Below, in pieces: positions 37,650 through 46,924 of a stretch of 64,000 nt of DNA; the stretch's first letter is position 1, and the number at the start of each line of letters is the position of its first letter. Source of the stretch: Kumtagia yinganensis (GTDB taxonomy: Bacteria; Pseudomonadota; Alphaproteobacteria; Rhizobiales; Rhizobiaceae). The stretch spans positions 56,555 to 120,554 of the forward strand of contig NZ_JBEBMH010000018.1 of assembly GCF_040081985.1 (NCBI RefSeq), read 5' to 3'. Position numbers and translations under genes: made by a program. The notes under the pieces were generated by a model. That model made no database searches, was not told where the DNA came from, and worked only from the letters and a program-made list of their open reading frames with translations.

Positions 37650-38114
37650 TCAGCCGGCGTCCTCGTCGGCCTTCAATTCGCCGAGCACGTCGTGAAAATC
37701 CTTGGCCTCGCGAAAATTGCGGTAGACCGAGGCGAAACGGACATAAGCGACGTCGTCGAGCGACTTCAGCGCCTCCATCACGAGGCGGCCGATCTCACCG
37801 GAAGGAATCTCGGTCTCGCCGCTGCTCTCCAACTGGCGCACGATGCCGGTTACAGCCCGGTCGATGCGGTCTGGATCGACATTGCGTTTGCGCAATGCGA
37901 TCTCGACGGAACGCAGCAGCTTGTCGCGACTGAACGGCACCTTCCGCCCGGATTTCTTGACGACAATGAGATCGCGAAGCTGCACGCGCTCAAAAGTCGT
38001 GAAGCGGCCGCCGCAATCCGGGCAAACGCGCCGGCGCCGGATCGCCGCGCCATCCTCGGCAGGCCGCGAATCCTTCACCTGCGTGTCTTCGGATTGGCAA
38101 TAGGGGCAGCGCAT
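37650..38114 (-). CDS. nrdR: Ribonucleotide reductase regulator NrdR
   Basis: A 154-residue repressor. The zinc ribbon is C3/C6 and C31/C34 (MRCPYCQ...CPDCGGRF). The ATP-cone domain follows from about residue 48, starting LIVVKKSGRKVPFSRDK. It represses nrd genes according to dATP/ATP. It heads the nrdR-ribD-ribE run. Confidence 0.96.
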   Translation of the reverse strand: MRCPYCQSEDTQVKDSRPAEDGAAIRRRRVCPDCGGRFTTFERVQLRDLIVVKKSGRKVPFSRDKLLRSVEIALRKRNVDPDRIDRAVTGIVRQLESSGETEIPSGEIGRLVMEALKSLDDVAYVRFASVYRNFREAKDFHDVLGELKADEDAG

Positions 38115-38287
38115 GAGGGAACCTTGGGTCGAAAACTTGTGCGTGGAGGCTTTAAAGTGTTTTGCGACGGGTTGAAAGCGGGCAGCGAACTACGCCTGCC
38201 CTTGCCTCATGTAGCGATTCCAGCGTGTACGACAATGGTTGCGCCAGCAGCAATTATTGTGTTTACATTAATGGTTGAAGTCGGAAC

Positions 38288-38568
38288 GTGCGCGTGAAGT
38301 TCGAATGGAACGAGTTCAAGGCGAAACGGAACAAGACGAAGCATGATGTCGGTTTCGAATTGGCTCCTTCTTTCGATTTCGACAGCTCCGTTCATATCCT
38401 CGATGACACGGCGACTATGGCGAGGAGCGTTGGTTGGCGATCGGCCTGATCGGCTTTGGCATCTACGTTCTGGTTTTCACCGATCGTGGCGATGACGTTA
38501 TTCGAGTGATCTCACTGCGAAAGGCGACGAAAGAGGAGATAAAACTCTATGTCCAGGGACAGAGTTGA
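38288..38568 (+). pseudogene. brnT: BrnT toxin gene, frameshifted
   Basis: The first frame reads VRVKFEWNEFKAKRNKTKHD to HILDDTA, the N-terminal BrnT pattern. It then runs out of frame near 38412 and stops shortly after. From 38413 a second frame continues DYGEERWLAIGLIGFGIYVL and ends RVISLRKATKEEIKLY, the C-terminal BrnT pattern, stopping at 38566-38568. One missing base (GCGAC instead of GCGGAC) explains the shift. A sequencing error cannot be excluded. GTG 38288 is the likely start. The intact frame would overlap brnA by 20 bases. Confidence 0.85.
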
Positions 38569-38893
38569 AAATTCGACACTACCGCCCAGCCTTCGTGGCA
38601 GAGAGCCAATCGATTCCCATAAGAGGGCCGAGGCGAAAGCGCTCGCCCTTTCCGGCTTGGAGCGCATGACCGATGAGGAAGATGCGCAGATCCGCGCCGC
38701 GGCGGAATCGGACCCAGATGCGCCGCCTGTCGAGGAAATCCTGCGCCGCAAGGCGGGTCGGCCACCCCTAGCTCAAACCAAGCGGTCCGTGCACTTGCGG
38801 CTCGACGAGGATGTCGTCCGCTACTTCGAAGCCGGCGGCAGGGGTTGGCAAACTCGCGTCAATGCGGCTCTGCGAAAGGCGGCCGGGCTATAG
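38549..38893 (+). CDS. brnA: BrnA antitoxin
   Basis: A 114-residue protein. The BrnA domain is C-terminal: RRKAGRPPLAQTKRSVHLRL, DEDVVRYFEAGGRGWQTRVN and AALRKAAGL, giving a ribbon-helix-helix fold that binds DNA and neutralises BrnT. It begins within the end of the toxin frame. As the toxin reading frame is broken, it may remain as an orphan antitoxin or repressor. It ends 15 bases from the converging glyA stop. Confidence 0.88.
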   Translation: MSRDRVENSTLPPSLRGREPIDSHKRAEAKALALSGLERMTDEEDAQIRAAAESDPDAPPVEEILRRKAGRPPLAQTKRSVHLRLDEDVVRYFEAGGRGWQTRVNAALRKAAGL

Positions 38894-38907
38894 TAGCCTT
38901 CTATCCC

Positions 38908-40221
38908 TCACCCCAGATACGGATAAAGCGGAAAACGCTCCGTCAGCGCGACGACCTTCTGTTTCACCGCTGCCTCGACGCCGGCGTTGCCCTCGTCGGA
39001 ATTGGCAACCTTCAGACCGTCCAGCACCTCGGTGATCAGACTGCCTATCTCGCGGAACTCCGCCGGGCCGAAGCCGCGCGTCGTCCCGGCCGGGGTGCCA
39101 AGGCGCACGCCGGAGGTGACGAAGGGCTTTTCCGGGTCGAAGGGGATGCCGTTCTTGTTGCAGGTGATGTTGGCGCGGCCGAGTGCTGCCTCGGCGCGCT
39201 TGCCGGTCGCGTTCTTCGGCCTGAGGTCGACGAGCATCAGGTGGTTGTCCGTGCCGTCCGAGACGATGTCCAGCCCGGACGATTTCAGGCTCTCGGCCAG
39301 CGCCTTGGCATTCGCCACGACGTTATGGGCATAGGTCTTGAAGTCCGGCTTCAGCGCCTCGCCGAACGCCACGGCCTTGGCGGCGATGACATGCATCAGC
39401 GGGCCGCCCTGCAAGCCCGGGAACACCGCCGAGTTCATCTTCTTGGCGATCTCCTCGTCGTTGCAGAGGATCATGCCGCCGCGCGGGCCGCGCAGGGACT
39501 TGTGGGTCGTCGTGGTCACGACATGGGCGTGCGGCAGTGGCGATGGATGCGCGCCACCGGCGACGAGGCCGGCGATGTGGGCCATGTCGACCATCAGGTA
39601 AGCGCCGACCGCGTCGGCAATCTCACGGAACCGCTTCCAGTCCCAGACGCGCGAATAAGCGGTGCCGCCGGCCAGGATCAGCTTTGGCTTGGCCTCATGC
39701 GCCTTCCTCTCGATCTCATCCATGTCGAGTAGGTGGTCGTCCTTGCGCACCCCGTAGGACACGACCTTGAACCATTTTCCGCTCATGTTGACCGGCGAAC
39801 CGTGGGTCAGGTGCCCGCCCGAGTTGAGGTCGAGGCCCATAAAAGTGTCGCCGGGCTGCAGCAGCGCCAAAAATACCGCCTGGTTCATCTGGCTGCCGGA
39901 GTTGGGCTGGACGTTGGCAAAGTTGCAACCGAAAAGCTTCTTGGCGCGGTCGATCGCCAGTTGCTCGGCAACATCGACGAACTGGCAGCCGCCATAGTAG
40001 CGCTTGCCGGGATAACCCTCGGCGTATTTGTTGGTCATGATCGAGCCCTGCGCCTCGAGAACGGCGCGCGACACGATGTTTTCCGAGGCGATCAGCTCGA
40101 TCTCATGGCGCTGGCGGCCAAGCTCCGAGCGAATGGAGCCAAAAATTTCCGGATCGGCTTCCGCAAGCGGCGTCGAGAAGAAAGTGTCGAGGTGATCTGA
40201 GGTGGCGGAGGCGACGGCCAT
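38908..40221 (-). CDS. glyA: Serine hydroxymethyltransferase
   Basis: A 437-residue PLP enzyme. The PLP-binding lysine is in VTTTTHKSLRGPRGG near residue 241. Other motifs are ELIASENIVSRAVLEAQGS, NKYAEGYPGKRYYGG and PNSGSQMNQAVF. It interconverts serine and glycine with tetrahydrofolate. ATG 40221 gives the usual N terminus. It lies upstream (on the minus strand) of the frameshifted brnTA region and nrdR. Confidence 0.97.
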   Translation of the reverse strand: MAVASATSDHLDTFFSTPLAEADPEIFGSIRSELGRQRHEIELIASENIVSRAVLEAQGSIMTNKYAEGYPGKRYYGGCQFVDVAEQLAIDRAKKLFGCNFANVQPNSGSQMNQAVFLALLQPGDTFMGLDLNSGGHLTHGSPVNMSGKWFKVVSYGVRKDDHLLDMDEIERKAHEAKPKLILAGGTAYSRVWDWKRFREIADAVGAYLMVDMAHIAGLVAGGAHPSPLPHAHVVTTTTHKSLRGPRGGMILCNDEEIAKKMNSAVFPGLQGGPLMHVIAAKAVAFGEALKPDFKTYAHNVVANAKALAESLKSSGLDIVSDGTDNHLMLVDLRPKNATGKRAEAALGRANITCNKNGIPFDPEKPFVTSGVRLGTPAGTTRGFGPAEFREIGSLITEVLDGLKVANSDEGNAGVEAAVKQKVVALTERFPLYPYLG

Positions 40222-40354
40222 GATGGGCAAATCCTCGAAGGGCGCAGCAGCGCGTAAGCGGTAAGGACCAGCGGCCCATTACTATAGACGAACGCCGACC
40301 GCTACACTCTTTGCGGCATATCCCGCCCTGCTTTGGCACATGCCGAAAATGAAA

Positions 40355-40379
40355 AGGCCCGCCAACGCGTGGCGGGCCT
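40355..40379 (-). terminator. Rho-independent terminator of the ialB-like gene
   Basis: A 10-bp stem AGGCCCGCCA/TGGCGGGCCT with a five-base loop. On the minus strand it is followed by TTTTCATTTT. It lies 70 bases after the stop of the IalB-family gene. Confidence 0.85.
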
Positions 40380-40448
40380 AAAGTCACAGAAAATCACCAA
40401 GCGGTCGCGCTCCGACCGGAGCGCTCTCGGGCGCGGTGCAAGCGGCGA

Positions 40449-41075
40449 TCAGTTCGCGGCCTTGGCCTTTTCCTGCTCTTCCTTGAGCTTCTTGGCAAAG
40501 TCCTCGTTGTTCTTGGAAACGAAATCCTGGAGCTTCTTCTGGCGGTCGGCGAGATCCGACTGCTGCATCGCCGGACCATCGTAGGCACCGGTGAACCCTT
40601 GCAGCGAGACCTTCACAGGGTTCGGCTGATTCTGGAAATTGATGGAGGTCAGCGTCAGGTCATTGCCCTTCTTGAAAGAATTGACCAGCGCGTCCGAAAG
40701 CTGAATCTCGGCAACGCAACGGTCGGGAAAGCAGATGACGTAATCGAGCTTCTGTGCCTTACCGCCATTGACCTGGAGGCCGATGCCCGGAGGTACGAGG
40801 CGACCGGTCGGCACCGTCACCTGGAAGACCTTGCGGTTGACCTTGCCCTTGATCTCGATGAGGCTGAGGCCGGTCACAAGCTGACCGTTCGAAGCGGTAA
40901 CCATGTTCTGCACGTTGCAGATATCGACCTCCTCCTGCTTCGTGCAGGCCTTGAACCAGCCCTGCGGCGCCTGTTGCTGCTGCGCCGAAGCAGGCGCCAG
41001 GCCCGCGGCGAGCAAACCGGCGACGCCTGCTGACAGCACCGAAAGACGGAAGCGGTCGGTCTTCGAGCTCGTCAT
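40449..41075 (-). CDS. Invasion-associated locus B (IalB) family protein
   Basis: A 208-residue secreted protein. The signal peptide spans about residues 1-31 (LSAGVAGLLAAGLAPASA). The IalB domain follows with GWFKACTKQEEVDICNVQNM and a CFPDRCVAE pair of cysteines. The C-terminal 45 residues are a charged helix (LADRQKKLQDFVSKN). Bartonella IalB assists erythrocyte invasion; homologues in free-living relatives are abundant envelope proteins of unknown role. Start ATG 41075. Confidence 0.9.
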   Translation of the reverse strand: MTSSKTDRFRLSVLSAGVAGLLAAGLAPASAQQQQAPQGWFKACTKQEEVDICNVQNMVTASNGQLVTGLSLIEIKGKVNRKVFQVTVPTGRLVPPGIGLQVNGGKAQKLDYVICFPDRCVAEIQLSDALVNSFKKGNDLTLTSINFQNQPNPVKVSLQGFTGAYDGPAMQQSDLADRQKKLQDFVSKNNEDFAKKLKEEQEKAKAAN

Positions 41076-41304
41076 ATTGTCCTTTTCCTCTCAAACGATC
41101 CGGGAAACGGCAGTTTTCGCCGTGTATTGCCGCTACCTGTTGCCCAAATACGGCAACAGCATGACTCGGGCACGGGTGTTACATCGGTCGCGCCCGTAAA
41201 TCCAGCCCGTCCGCCGCAAACAGTCGATGGGCCGACACGCCCATACTGCCGACATCATGCTAGGGTGAAAAACGAATCATAGCGATCCCTCCGGAACTTC
41301 GCAT

Positions 41305-43119
41305 ATGCGCCGCACATTTCTCGCGCTCTGCGCCCTTGCAGCCGTGCTCACGCCGGCAGCATCAACGGCAGAGCCCCAACATGCGATCTCGATGCAGGGC
41401 GAGCCCGCGCTTCCCGCCGATTTCACGCATTTCCCCTATGCCAATCCCGACGCCCCCAAGGGCGGCGACGTCACTTATTGTGTGATCGGCAGCTTCGATA
41501 ACCTCAACCCGTTCATCATCAAAAGCCTGCGCACCACGGCGCGCGGCATGATCGACACGATCTACGGCAATCTGGTGTTCGAGCCGCTGATGCAGCGCAA
41601 TGCCGCCGAGCCTTTTTCGCTCTACGGGCTGCTGGCGGAATCGATCGACATCACACCGGACCGCAAGGTGGTGGCCTTCAATCTCAATCCGAAGGCAAAA
41701 TGGTCCGACGGCCAACCGGTTACGCCGGAAGACGTGCTGTTCACCTACCAGGTCTATACGGAGAAGGGCCGCCCGCCCTACAGCGACCGTATGAAGCGGA
41801 TCGAGAAGCTGGAGAAAACCGGGCCGCTGTCGGTGCGCTTCACCTTCAACGACAAAGCCGACCGCGAATTCCCGCTGATCATCGCGATGACGCCGATCCT
41901 GCCCAAACACGCTTTCGATAAGGACACATTCGACCAGACCACGTTGAAACCTCTTATCGGCAGCGGCCCGTATACGGTCGACAAGGTCGTGCCTGGCGAC
42001 CGCATCATCTACAAACGCAACCCCGACTATTGGGCCCGCGATCTGCCTTCGAAGCGCGGCTTCGACAATTTCGACCGGATCGACATCGAATATTTCCTCA
42101 ACGACAACGCGCAGTTCGAGGCTTTCAAGAAGGGCATCTGTTCGGTCTATGCCGAGGCCGATCCGGTCAAGCTCAAGCGCGACTTCGACTTTCCCGCCCT
42201 GACGGACGGCCGCGTGAAGATCGGCGAGTTCAAGATGGGTATCCCGCCCGTCGTCACCGGCTTCCTCTTCAACACGCGGCTCCCGAAATTCTCGGACGTT
42301 CGGGTACGGCGGGCGCTGGGCATGCTCTACGACTTCGAATGGGTCAACCGGAACATGTTCAACGGCCAGTTCCAAAGGACCGCAAGCTATTGGCAGGATT
42401 CGGAATTGTCGGCACTCGGCCGCCCGGCCAGCGACAAGGAGAAGGCGCTGCTGGCGCCCTTCCCCGACGCGGTGCCTGCCGACATCATGGACGGGACGTG
42501 GCGGCCGGCGGCGACCGACGGCTCGGGACGCGACCGCGCCGTTTTGAAGGCTGCGCTCGACCTGCTCAAATCGGCCGGCTTTTCGCTGAAAGGCAGCACG
42601 CTGGTCGATCCGTCCGGACAGCCGTTCACCTTCGAGATCATGACGTCCTCCGACAGCGAACAGCGGCTGGCCGCCGTCTATCAGCGGACGCTGGCCCGAA
42701 TCGGGATCGGCGTGACCATCCGCGCGCTGGAAGCGGACCAGATCCAGTCGCGCAAGCAGCGTTTCGATTTTGAAGTGCTGATCGGCGTGACGGGTTTCAC
42801 CGGCACCTTGTCTCCAGGCATCGAGCAGACATTCAAGTGGGGATCGGAATCGGCGAATGTCGAGGGCTCGTTCAATCTTGCCGGCGTCGCCAGCCCGGCA
42901 ATCGACGCCGTCATCGAGGCGATGCTGAACGCTCGCGACAAGGATGATTTCGTTGCCGCCGTGCGCGCGCTGGACCGGCTGCTGATCGCCGGCGCCTATA
43001 TGGTACCGATGCAGTACAACCCCAACCAATACCTCGCCTACTGGACCTATCTGGACCACCCTGCCGAGACGTCGCTCTACGGCTACCAGTTGCCGGTGTG
43101 GTGGCGGAAACCTAACTAA
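41305..43119 (+). CDS. ABC-transporter substrate-binding protein, family 5 (YejA-like)
   Basis: A 604-residue periplasmic protein with a signal peptide (residues 1-22, TFLALCALAAVLTPAAS). Family-5 features include YANPDAPKGGDVTY, GNLVFEPLMQRN, KAKWSDGQPVTPEDVLFTY and LIGSGPYTVDKV. It resembles YejA, which binds microcin C or peptides. No permease or ATPase gene follows; the next gene is a DsbA-type gene. It may work with a transporter elsewhere. Confidence 0.9.
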   Translation: MRRTFLALCALAAVLTPAASTAEPQHAISMQGEPALPADFTHFPYANPDAPKGGDVTYCVIGSFDNLNPFIIKSLRTTARGMIDTIYGNLVFEPLMQRNAAEPFSLYGLLAESIDITPDRKVVAFNLNPKAKWSDGQPVTPEDVLFTYQVYTEKGRPPYSDRMKRIEKLEKTGPLSVRFTFNDKADREFPLIIAMTPILPKHAFDKDTFDQTTLKPLIGSGPYTVDKVVPGDRIIYKRNPDYWARDLPSKRGFDNFDRIDIEYFLNDNAQFEAFKKGICSVYAEADPVKLKRDFDFPALTDGRVKIGEFKMGIPPVVTGFLFNTRLPKFSDVRVRRALGMLYDFEWVNRNMFNGQFQRTASYWQDSELSALGRPASDKEKALLAPFPDAVPADIMDGTWRPAATDGSGRDRAVLKAALDLLKSAGFSLKGSTLVDPSGQPFTFEIMTSSDSEQRLAAVYQRTLARIGIGVTIRALEADQIQSRKQRFDFEVLIGVTGFTGTLSPGIEQTFKWGSESANVEGSFNLAGVASPAIDAVIEAMLNARDKDDFVAAVRALDRLLIAGAYMVPMQYNPNQYLAYWTYLDHPAETSLYGYQLPVWWRKPN

Positions 43120-43185
43120 GGCGGGAACCCACGGCCGCATGACAATCCGCGCGACGGTATTCCGGCCCGAGCTAGGAGATTTAAG

Positions 43186-43875
43186 ATGAGCGAACGCCAG
43201 ACGGTCAGCATCGACGTGGTATCGGATGTCGTCTGCCCCTGGTGTTATCTCGGTCAGAAACGGCTTGAGAAAGCTGCTGCGAGCCTGCCCGAGATCGATG
43301 TCGAGATAAGCTGGCGGCCGTTCCAACTCGATCCGACGATCCCGCCCGAAGGCAAGGACCGCAGGCAGTACATGATGGCGAAATTCGGCAGCGAGGAGCG
43401 CATCCGCCAGATCCACGCCCGCATCGAGCCGCTGGGCGAGGCAGAGGGCATAGACTTCGCCTTCGACGCCATCAAAATCTCGCCCAACACGATCGACGCG
43501 CATCGCGTCATCCGCTGGGCGGCGAGTGCCGAATCCGGCGTGCAGAACGCCGTGGTGAAGCGGCTGTTTTCGCTCTATTTCGAGGAAGGCCGGAACATAG
43601 GCGACCGTGTTGTGCTGGCCGAAGCGGCCCGCGATGCCGGCATGGATGCGACCGTCGTGGAAGCGATGCTGGCAACCGACGCCGACCGCGAAGCCGTCGA
43701 GACCGAAGTGGCGACCGCCTCGCGCATGGGCATTACCGGCGTGCCGTGCTTCCTCCTGGAAAACCGATACGCGGTGATGGGCGCGCAGGATACCGAAACG
43801 CTCGCCGACGCGATCCGCCAGGTGGCGGCGGAGAAGCGCCGCGGTGAACTGGGCAAGGCGGAAGCGCGTGCCTAG
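43186..43875 (+). CDS. DsbA-family oxidoreductase, FrnE-like
   Basis: A 229-residue thioredoxin-fold protein without a signal peptide. The active site is C17-P-W-C20 near the N terminus (VVCPWCYLGQKR), followed by a long helical insertion and the cis-proline loop GITGVPCFLLEN near residue 183. This is the FrnE type of cytoplasmic DsbA-like protein. The partner is unknown. It starts at ATG 43186 with AGGAGAT upstream. Confidence 0.9.
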   Translation: MSERQTVSIDVVSDVVCPWCYLGQKRLEKAAASLPEIDVEISWRPFQLDPTIPPEGKDRRQYMMAKFGSEERIRQIHARIEPLGEAEGIDFAFDAIKISPNTIDAHRVIRWAASAESGVQNAVVKRLFSLYFEEGRNIGDRVVLAEAARDAGMDATVVEAMLATDADREAVETEVATASRMGITGVPCFLLENRYAVMGAQDTETLADAIRQVAAEKRRGELGKAEARA

Positions 43876-44190
43876 GCAATATTTTACCCCGCCGATCGGC
43901 GGGATAAATGATCTCGTGGCACCTATTACGACGGCACCTCCGGTGCACCGGCCGCGTCGACTCTATTTGTCTCGAGATTGAATTGCCTTAGGCGCCGATC
44001 AAAGCACTCCCGTCGTACTTCCCATTCGAAAAAGCAGCCGAAGCCGCTTCGCTCGCTTCAGGCCGCGCGGTAAATCAAACGGTTCGAACATCGATCGATG
44101 AATGCTGACAATTGGCTTGGCAGCCATCGAAGCTGACGTTACGTTACCGTTATCATAGGCCAGTACCCAAACAAGTAGGGAAGGCGCGCG
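43876..44190. other. 315-bp intergenic region before the molybdenum hydroxylase genes
   Basis: I see no gene here. A perfect palindrome CCCGCCGATCGGCGGG (43888-43903) follows the dsbA-like stop, but without a T-run on either side. Near 44135-44150 there is a repeated GTTACGTTACCGTTA, which may lie near the promoter of the following operon. Nothing else is recognisable. Confidence 0.5.
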
Positions 44191-44652
44191 ATGATCGAGA
44201 TTACCGTCAACGGTGCGAAGCATCAGGTCGACGTCGTGCCAGAGATGCCTTTGCTCTGGGTCTTGCGCGACGAACTCGGCATCACAAGTCCAAAATACGG
44301 ATGCGGAATAGCACAATGCGGGGCCTGCACCGTGCAGGTCGACGGCTCGGCCGTCCGTTCCTGCCAGGCGAGGATCGCGGATGTCGCCGGGAAGCAGGTG
44401 ACCACCCTCGAAGGTGTCGGCAAAGGCGCGTTGCATCCGGTTCAGCAAGCCTGGATCGAGCACCAGGTCCCGCAATGCGGCTACTGCCAGACGGGCCAGA
44501 TCATCCAGGCAATCGCGCTTCTTGAACTCATTCCCGAGCCAACCGACGAAGACATCAACAACGTGATGTCGGGAAACCTGTGCCGTTGCGGCACCTATGA
44601 GCGCATTCGCGTCGCCATTCATGCGGCCGCCGCAAAGATGGGAGGCAAATGA
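44191..44652 (+). CDS. [2Fe-2S] subunit of a molybdenum hydroxylase
   Basis: A 153-residue protein with two [2Fe-2S] clusters. The plant-type cluster is held by C38, C43, C46 and C58; the second by C96, C99, C131 and C133 (QCGYCQTGQ and GNLCRCGTYERIR). It matches the small subunit of isoquinoline 1-oxidoreductase/aldehyde-oxidase-type enzymes. It passes electrons from the molybdenum centre to the cytochrome. It overlaps none of the following gene but ends 1 base before the large-subunit start, so the genes are coupled. Confidence 0.93.
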   Translation: MIEITVNGAKHQVDVVPEMPLLWVLRDELGITSPKYGCGIAQCGACTVQVDGSAVRSCQARIADVAGKQVTTLEGVGKGALHPVQQAWIEHQVPQCGYCQTGQIIQAIALLELIPEPTDEDINNVMSGNLCRCGTYERIRVAIHAAAAKMGGK

Positions 44653-44653
44653 G

Positions 44654-46915
44654 ATGGATACTTTGCCGAACCTCTCCCGCCGCGCTTTCCTTGTCGGCTC
44701 GGCGGCGATCGCCGGCGGCGTCGCCTTCGGCTCATACGGCCATGCGCAGCAGGCCGCCTCCGCGGCCGGCGCCGTGAACCCGCTGGCTGCCGGCCTCGGC
44801 CCGGATTCGGCGACGTTCAATCCCTGGGTCGAGATCAGCCCGTCAAAGATCACGCTGATCGCGCAGCATTGCGATATCGGACAGGGCGTCGGATCGATAC
44901 AGACAATCCTGATCGCCGAGGAAATGGACCTCGATCCGGGCCAGTTCGAGATCCGTTTCGCGGGACCCAGTCCAGCTTATTTCAATACCGGTTTCGCCGA
45001 CGAGTTCTCGGGCTTCATGGCGCCGGATCGAAGCGAGGCCGCCGAAAAGGCGCGTGCGGCTACATATGAATGGCTGAAGGGCGCCGGCTTGCAGATGACC
45101 GGCGGCTCGAGCACGATCCCGGATAGCTACAAGAAGCTGCGCGTCGCCGGCGCGGTGGCGCGCGAGACTCTGAAGGCGGCGGCCGCTAAGCGCAGCGGCA
45201 TCGCGGTGGCCGATCTGCGCACCGAGGCCGGCCACGTCATCCTGCCCGACGGAACCAAGATCGCCTATGTCGATCTCGCGGCGGAAGCGGCAAAGATTCC
45301 GCCGGTGATGGACGTCGGTTTGCGCGATCCGTCGCAGTGGCGGATGATCGGCAAGCCGATGGAGCGGCTCGATATCCGCTCGAAGGTGACCGGCGAGATG
45401 AAATTCGGCATCGACGAGACGATGGACGGCATGGTCTATGCCGCCGTCAGGCTGAACCCCAACAAGGGCCAGCCGATCAAGTCGTATGACGCGAGCAAGG
45501 CCCAATCGATGCCGGGGGTCCAGAAGGTCCTCAAGATCTCGAACGGCGTGGCGGTGATTGCCAGCAACAGTTGGTATGCCATGAAGGCGGCCGAGGCGAT
45601 CGACTGCGTATGGGAGCCGGCGAAATATCCGGCCGAGCAGGCCGATCACTGGAAGGTGCTGGGCGAGACCTTCGCGCCGGAGTTTCTGGGCAAGCAGTGG
45701 CGCAATGACGGCGACATCGGCACGGCGTTGAACGAAGGCACGACCCTGGAGGCCGAATATCGTGCGCCTTACCTGGCGCATCAGCCACTCGAACCGCTGA
45801 ACGGCATCGGCATCGTCACCGACAAGGGAATGGAGATCTGGGTCAGCCATCAGTCGCCGCAAGCGGTGCAGTTCAACGCCGCGGGAGCCATAGGCATCAA
45901 ACCTGAACAGGTAACCTTTCACAATCTATGGGCCGGCGGCAGTTTCGGGCATCGTCTTGAATTCGAGAACGTCAAGGTGCTTGCCGAGATCGCGAACCAG
46001 ATGCGCGGAACGCCGGTAAAGCTGGTTTTCTCGCGCGAGGAGGATTTCCTCCAGGATATTCCGCGGCAGATCGCGATGGCCCGCTGCAAGGGGGGCGTGA
46101 AAGACGGCAAGATCGCGGCCGCCGACATTCAATTGGCCTCGACGATGCCGTTGAACGGGCTGCTTGAACGGACAACGGGCGCGGTGCCCACCGACCCCGA
46201 CGCGCAGTTGGCCGTCGGCATCTGGAACGTCTATTACGACATCCCGAATTACCGCGCGACAAGTTATGAGGCGCGAGGGCTGTCGCCATGCACCACATGG
46301 CGTTCGGTGGGCGCTTCGGCCAATGGCTTTTTCACCGAGAGCTTCATCGACGAACTGATCCATGCCGCGGGGCTCGATCCGCTCAAGGCGCGGATCGAGA
46401 TGTGCAAGATACCAATCTATCGCAAGATCCTGGAAACAGTCGGCGAGATGGCTGATTGGAAGGGCCCGCTCGGCAACGGCAAGGGGCGTGGGGTCGCCTT
46501 CGTCGAGGCATTCGGCACCGCGGTCGCGGAGATCATCGAAGTGACCGCGACGGAGAAAGGCATCAAGATCGACAAGGTCTGGGTTGCCGCCGACGTCGGC
46601 AAGGTTGTCGATCCGATCAATTTCGAGAATCAGGTTCAGGGAGGCGTGGTCTGGGGCTTGGGTCACGCGATGAACTGCGAACTGACCTATGCGAATGGCG
46701 CAGTGCAGCAGACCAACTACAATCACCACGAGGCCATGCGCATGTATCAATGCCCAGTCATCGAAGTGCGTGGACTGGAGAACGACTACACCGTTCGCGG
46801 CATCGGCGAACCGCCGGTTCCGCCCGTCGCTCCGGCGCTCGCCAATGCCATCTTCGCGGCCACGGGCAAGCGCATCCGCGAAATGCCCTTCAACAAATTC
46901 ATCGATTTCGTCTGA
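44654..46915 (+). CDS. Molybdopterin-binding large subunit, isoquinoline 1-oxidoreductase-like
   Basis: A 753-residue protein starting at ATG 44654. The N terminus has a twin-arginine signal (LSRRAFLVGSAAIAGG), so the folded enzyme is exported. The large-subunit features include HCDIGQGVGSIQTILIAEEM, RSKVTGEMKFGIDETMDGMVYA, WAGGSFGHRLEFE and RGIGEPPVPPVAPALANAI (GxGE motif with catalytic Glu). It should hydroxylate an N-heterocycle or aldehyde in the periplasm with Mo-cytosine dinucleotide cofactor. The substrate is not known. Confidence 0.9.
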   Translation: MDTLPNLSRRAFLVGSAAIAGGVAFGSYGHAQQAASAAGAVNPLAAGLGPDSATFNPWVEISPSKITLIAQHCDIGQGVGSIQTILIAEEMDLDPGQFEIRFAGPSPAYFNTGFADEFSGFMAPDRSEAAEKARAATYEWLKGAGLQMTGGSSTIPDSYKKLRVAGAVARETLKAAAAKRSGIAVADLRTEAGHVILPDGTKIAYVDLAAEAAKIPPVMDVGLRDPSQWRMIGKPMERLDIRSKVTGEMKFGIDETMDGMVYAAVRLNPNKGQPIKSYDASKAQSMPGVQKVLKISNGVAVIASNSWYAMKAAEAIDCVWEPAKYPAEQADHWKVLGETFAPEFLGKQWRNDGDIGTALNEGTTLEAEYRAPYLAHQPLEPLNGIGIVTDKGMEIWVSHQSPQAVQFNAAGAIGIKPEQVTFHNLWAGGSFGHRLEFENVKVLAEIANQMRGTPVKLVFSREEDFLQDIPRQIAMARCKGGVKDGKIAAADIQLASTMPLNGLLERTTGAVPTDPDAQLAVGIWNVYYDIPNYRATSYEARGLSPCTTWRSVGASANGFFTESFIDELIHAAGLDPLKARIEMCKIPIYRKILETVGEMADWKGPLGNGKGRGVAFVEAFGTAVAEIIEVTATEKGIKIDKVWVAADVGKVVDPINFENQVQGGVVWGLGHAMNCELTYANGAVQQTNYNHHEAMRMYQCPVIEVRGLENDYTVRGIGEPPVPPVAPALANAIFAATGKRIREMPFNKFIDFV

Positions 46916-46924
46916 GGCGCGAGC

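Noticed and set aside
34896..38114. FMN riboswitch controlling the riboflavin genes
   Set aside because: The genes are tightly packed and I see no leader with RFN-element features.
41362..43503. A 713-codon open frame on the minus strand
   Set aside because: It lies opposite the binding-protein and DsbA-like genes, which have clear family motifs; the minus frame has biased composition and no domain.
43888..43903. Perfect palindrome as a terminator of the dsbA-like gene
   Set aside because: There is no T-run on either side, so intrinsic termination is not supported; kept only as a hairpin.
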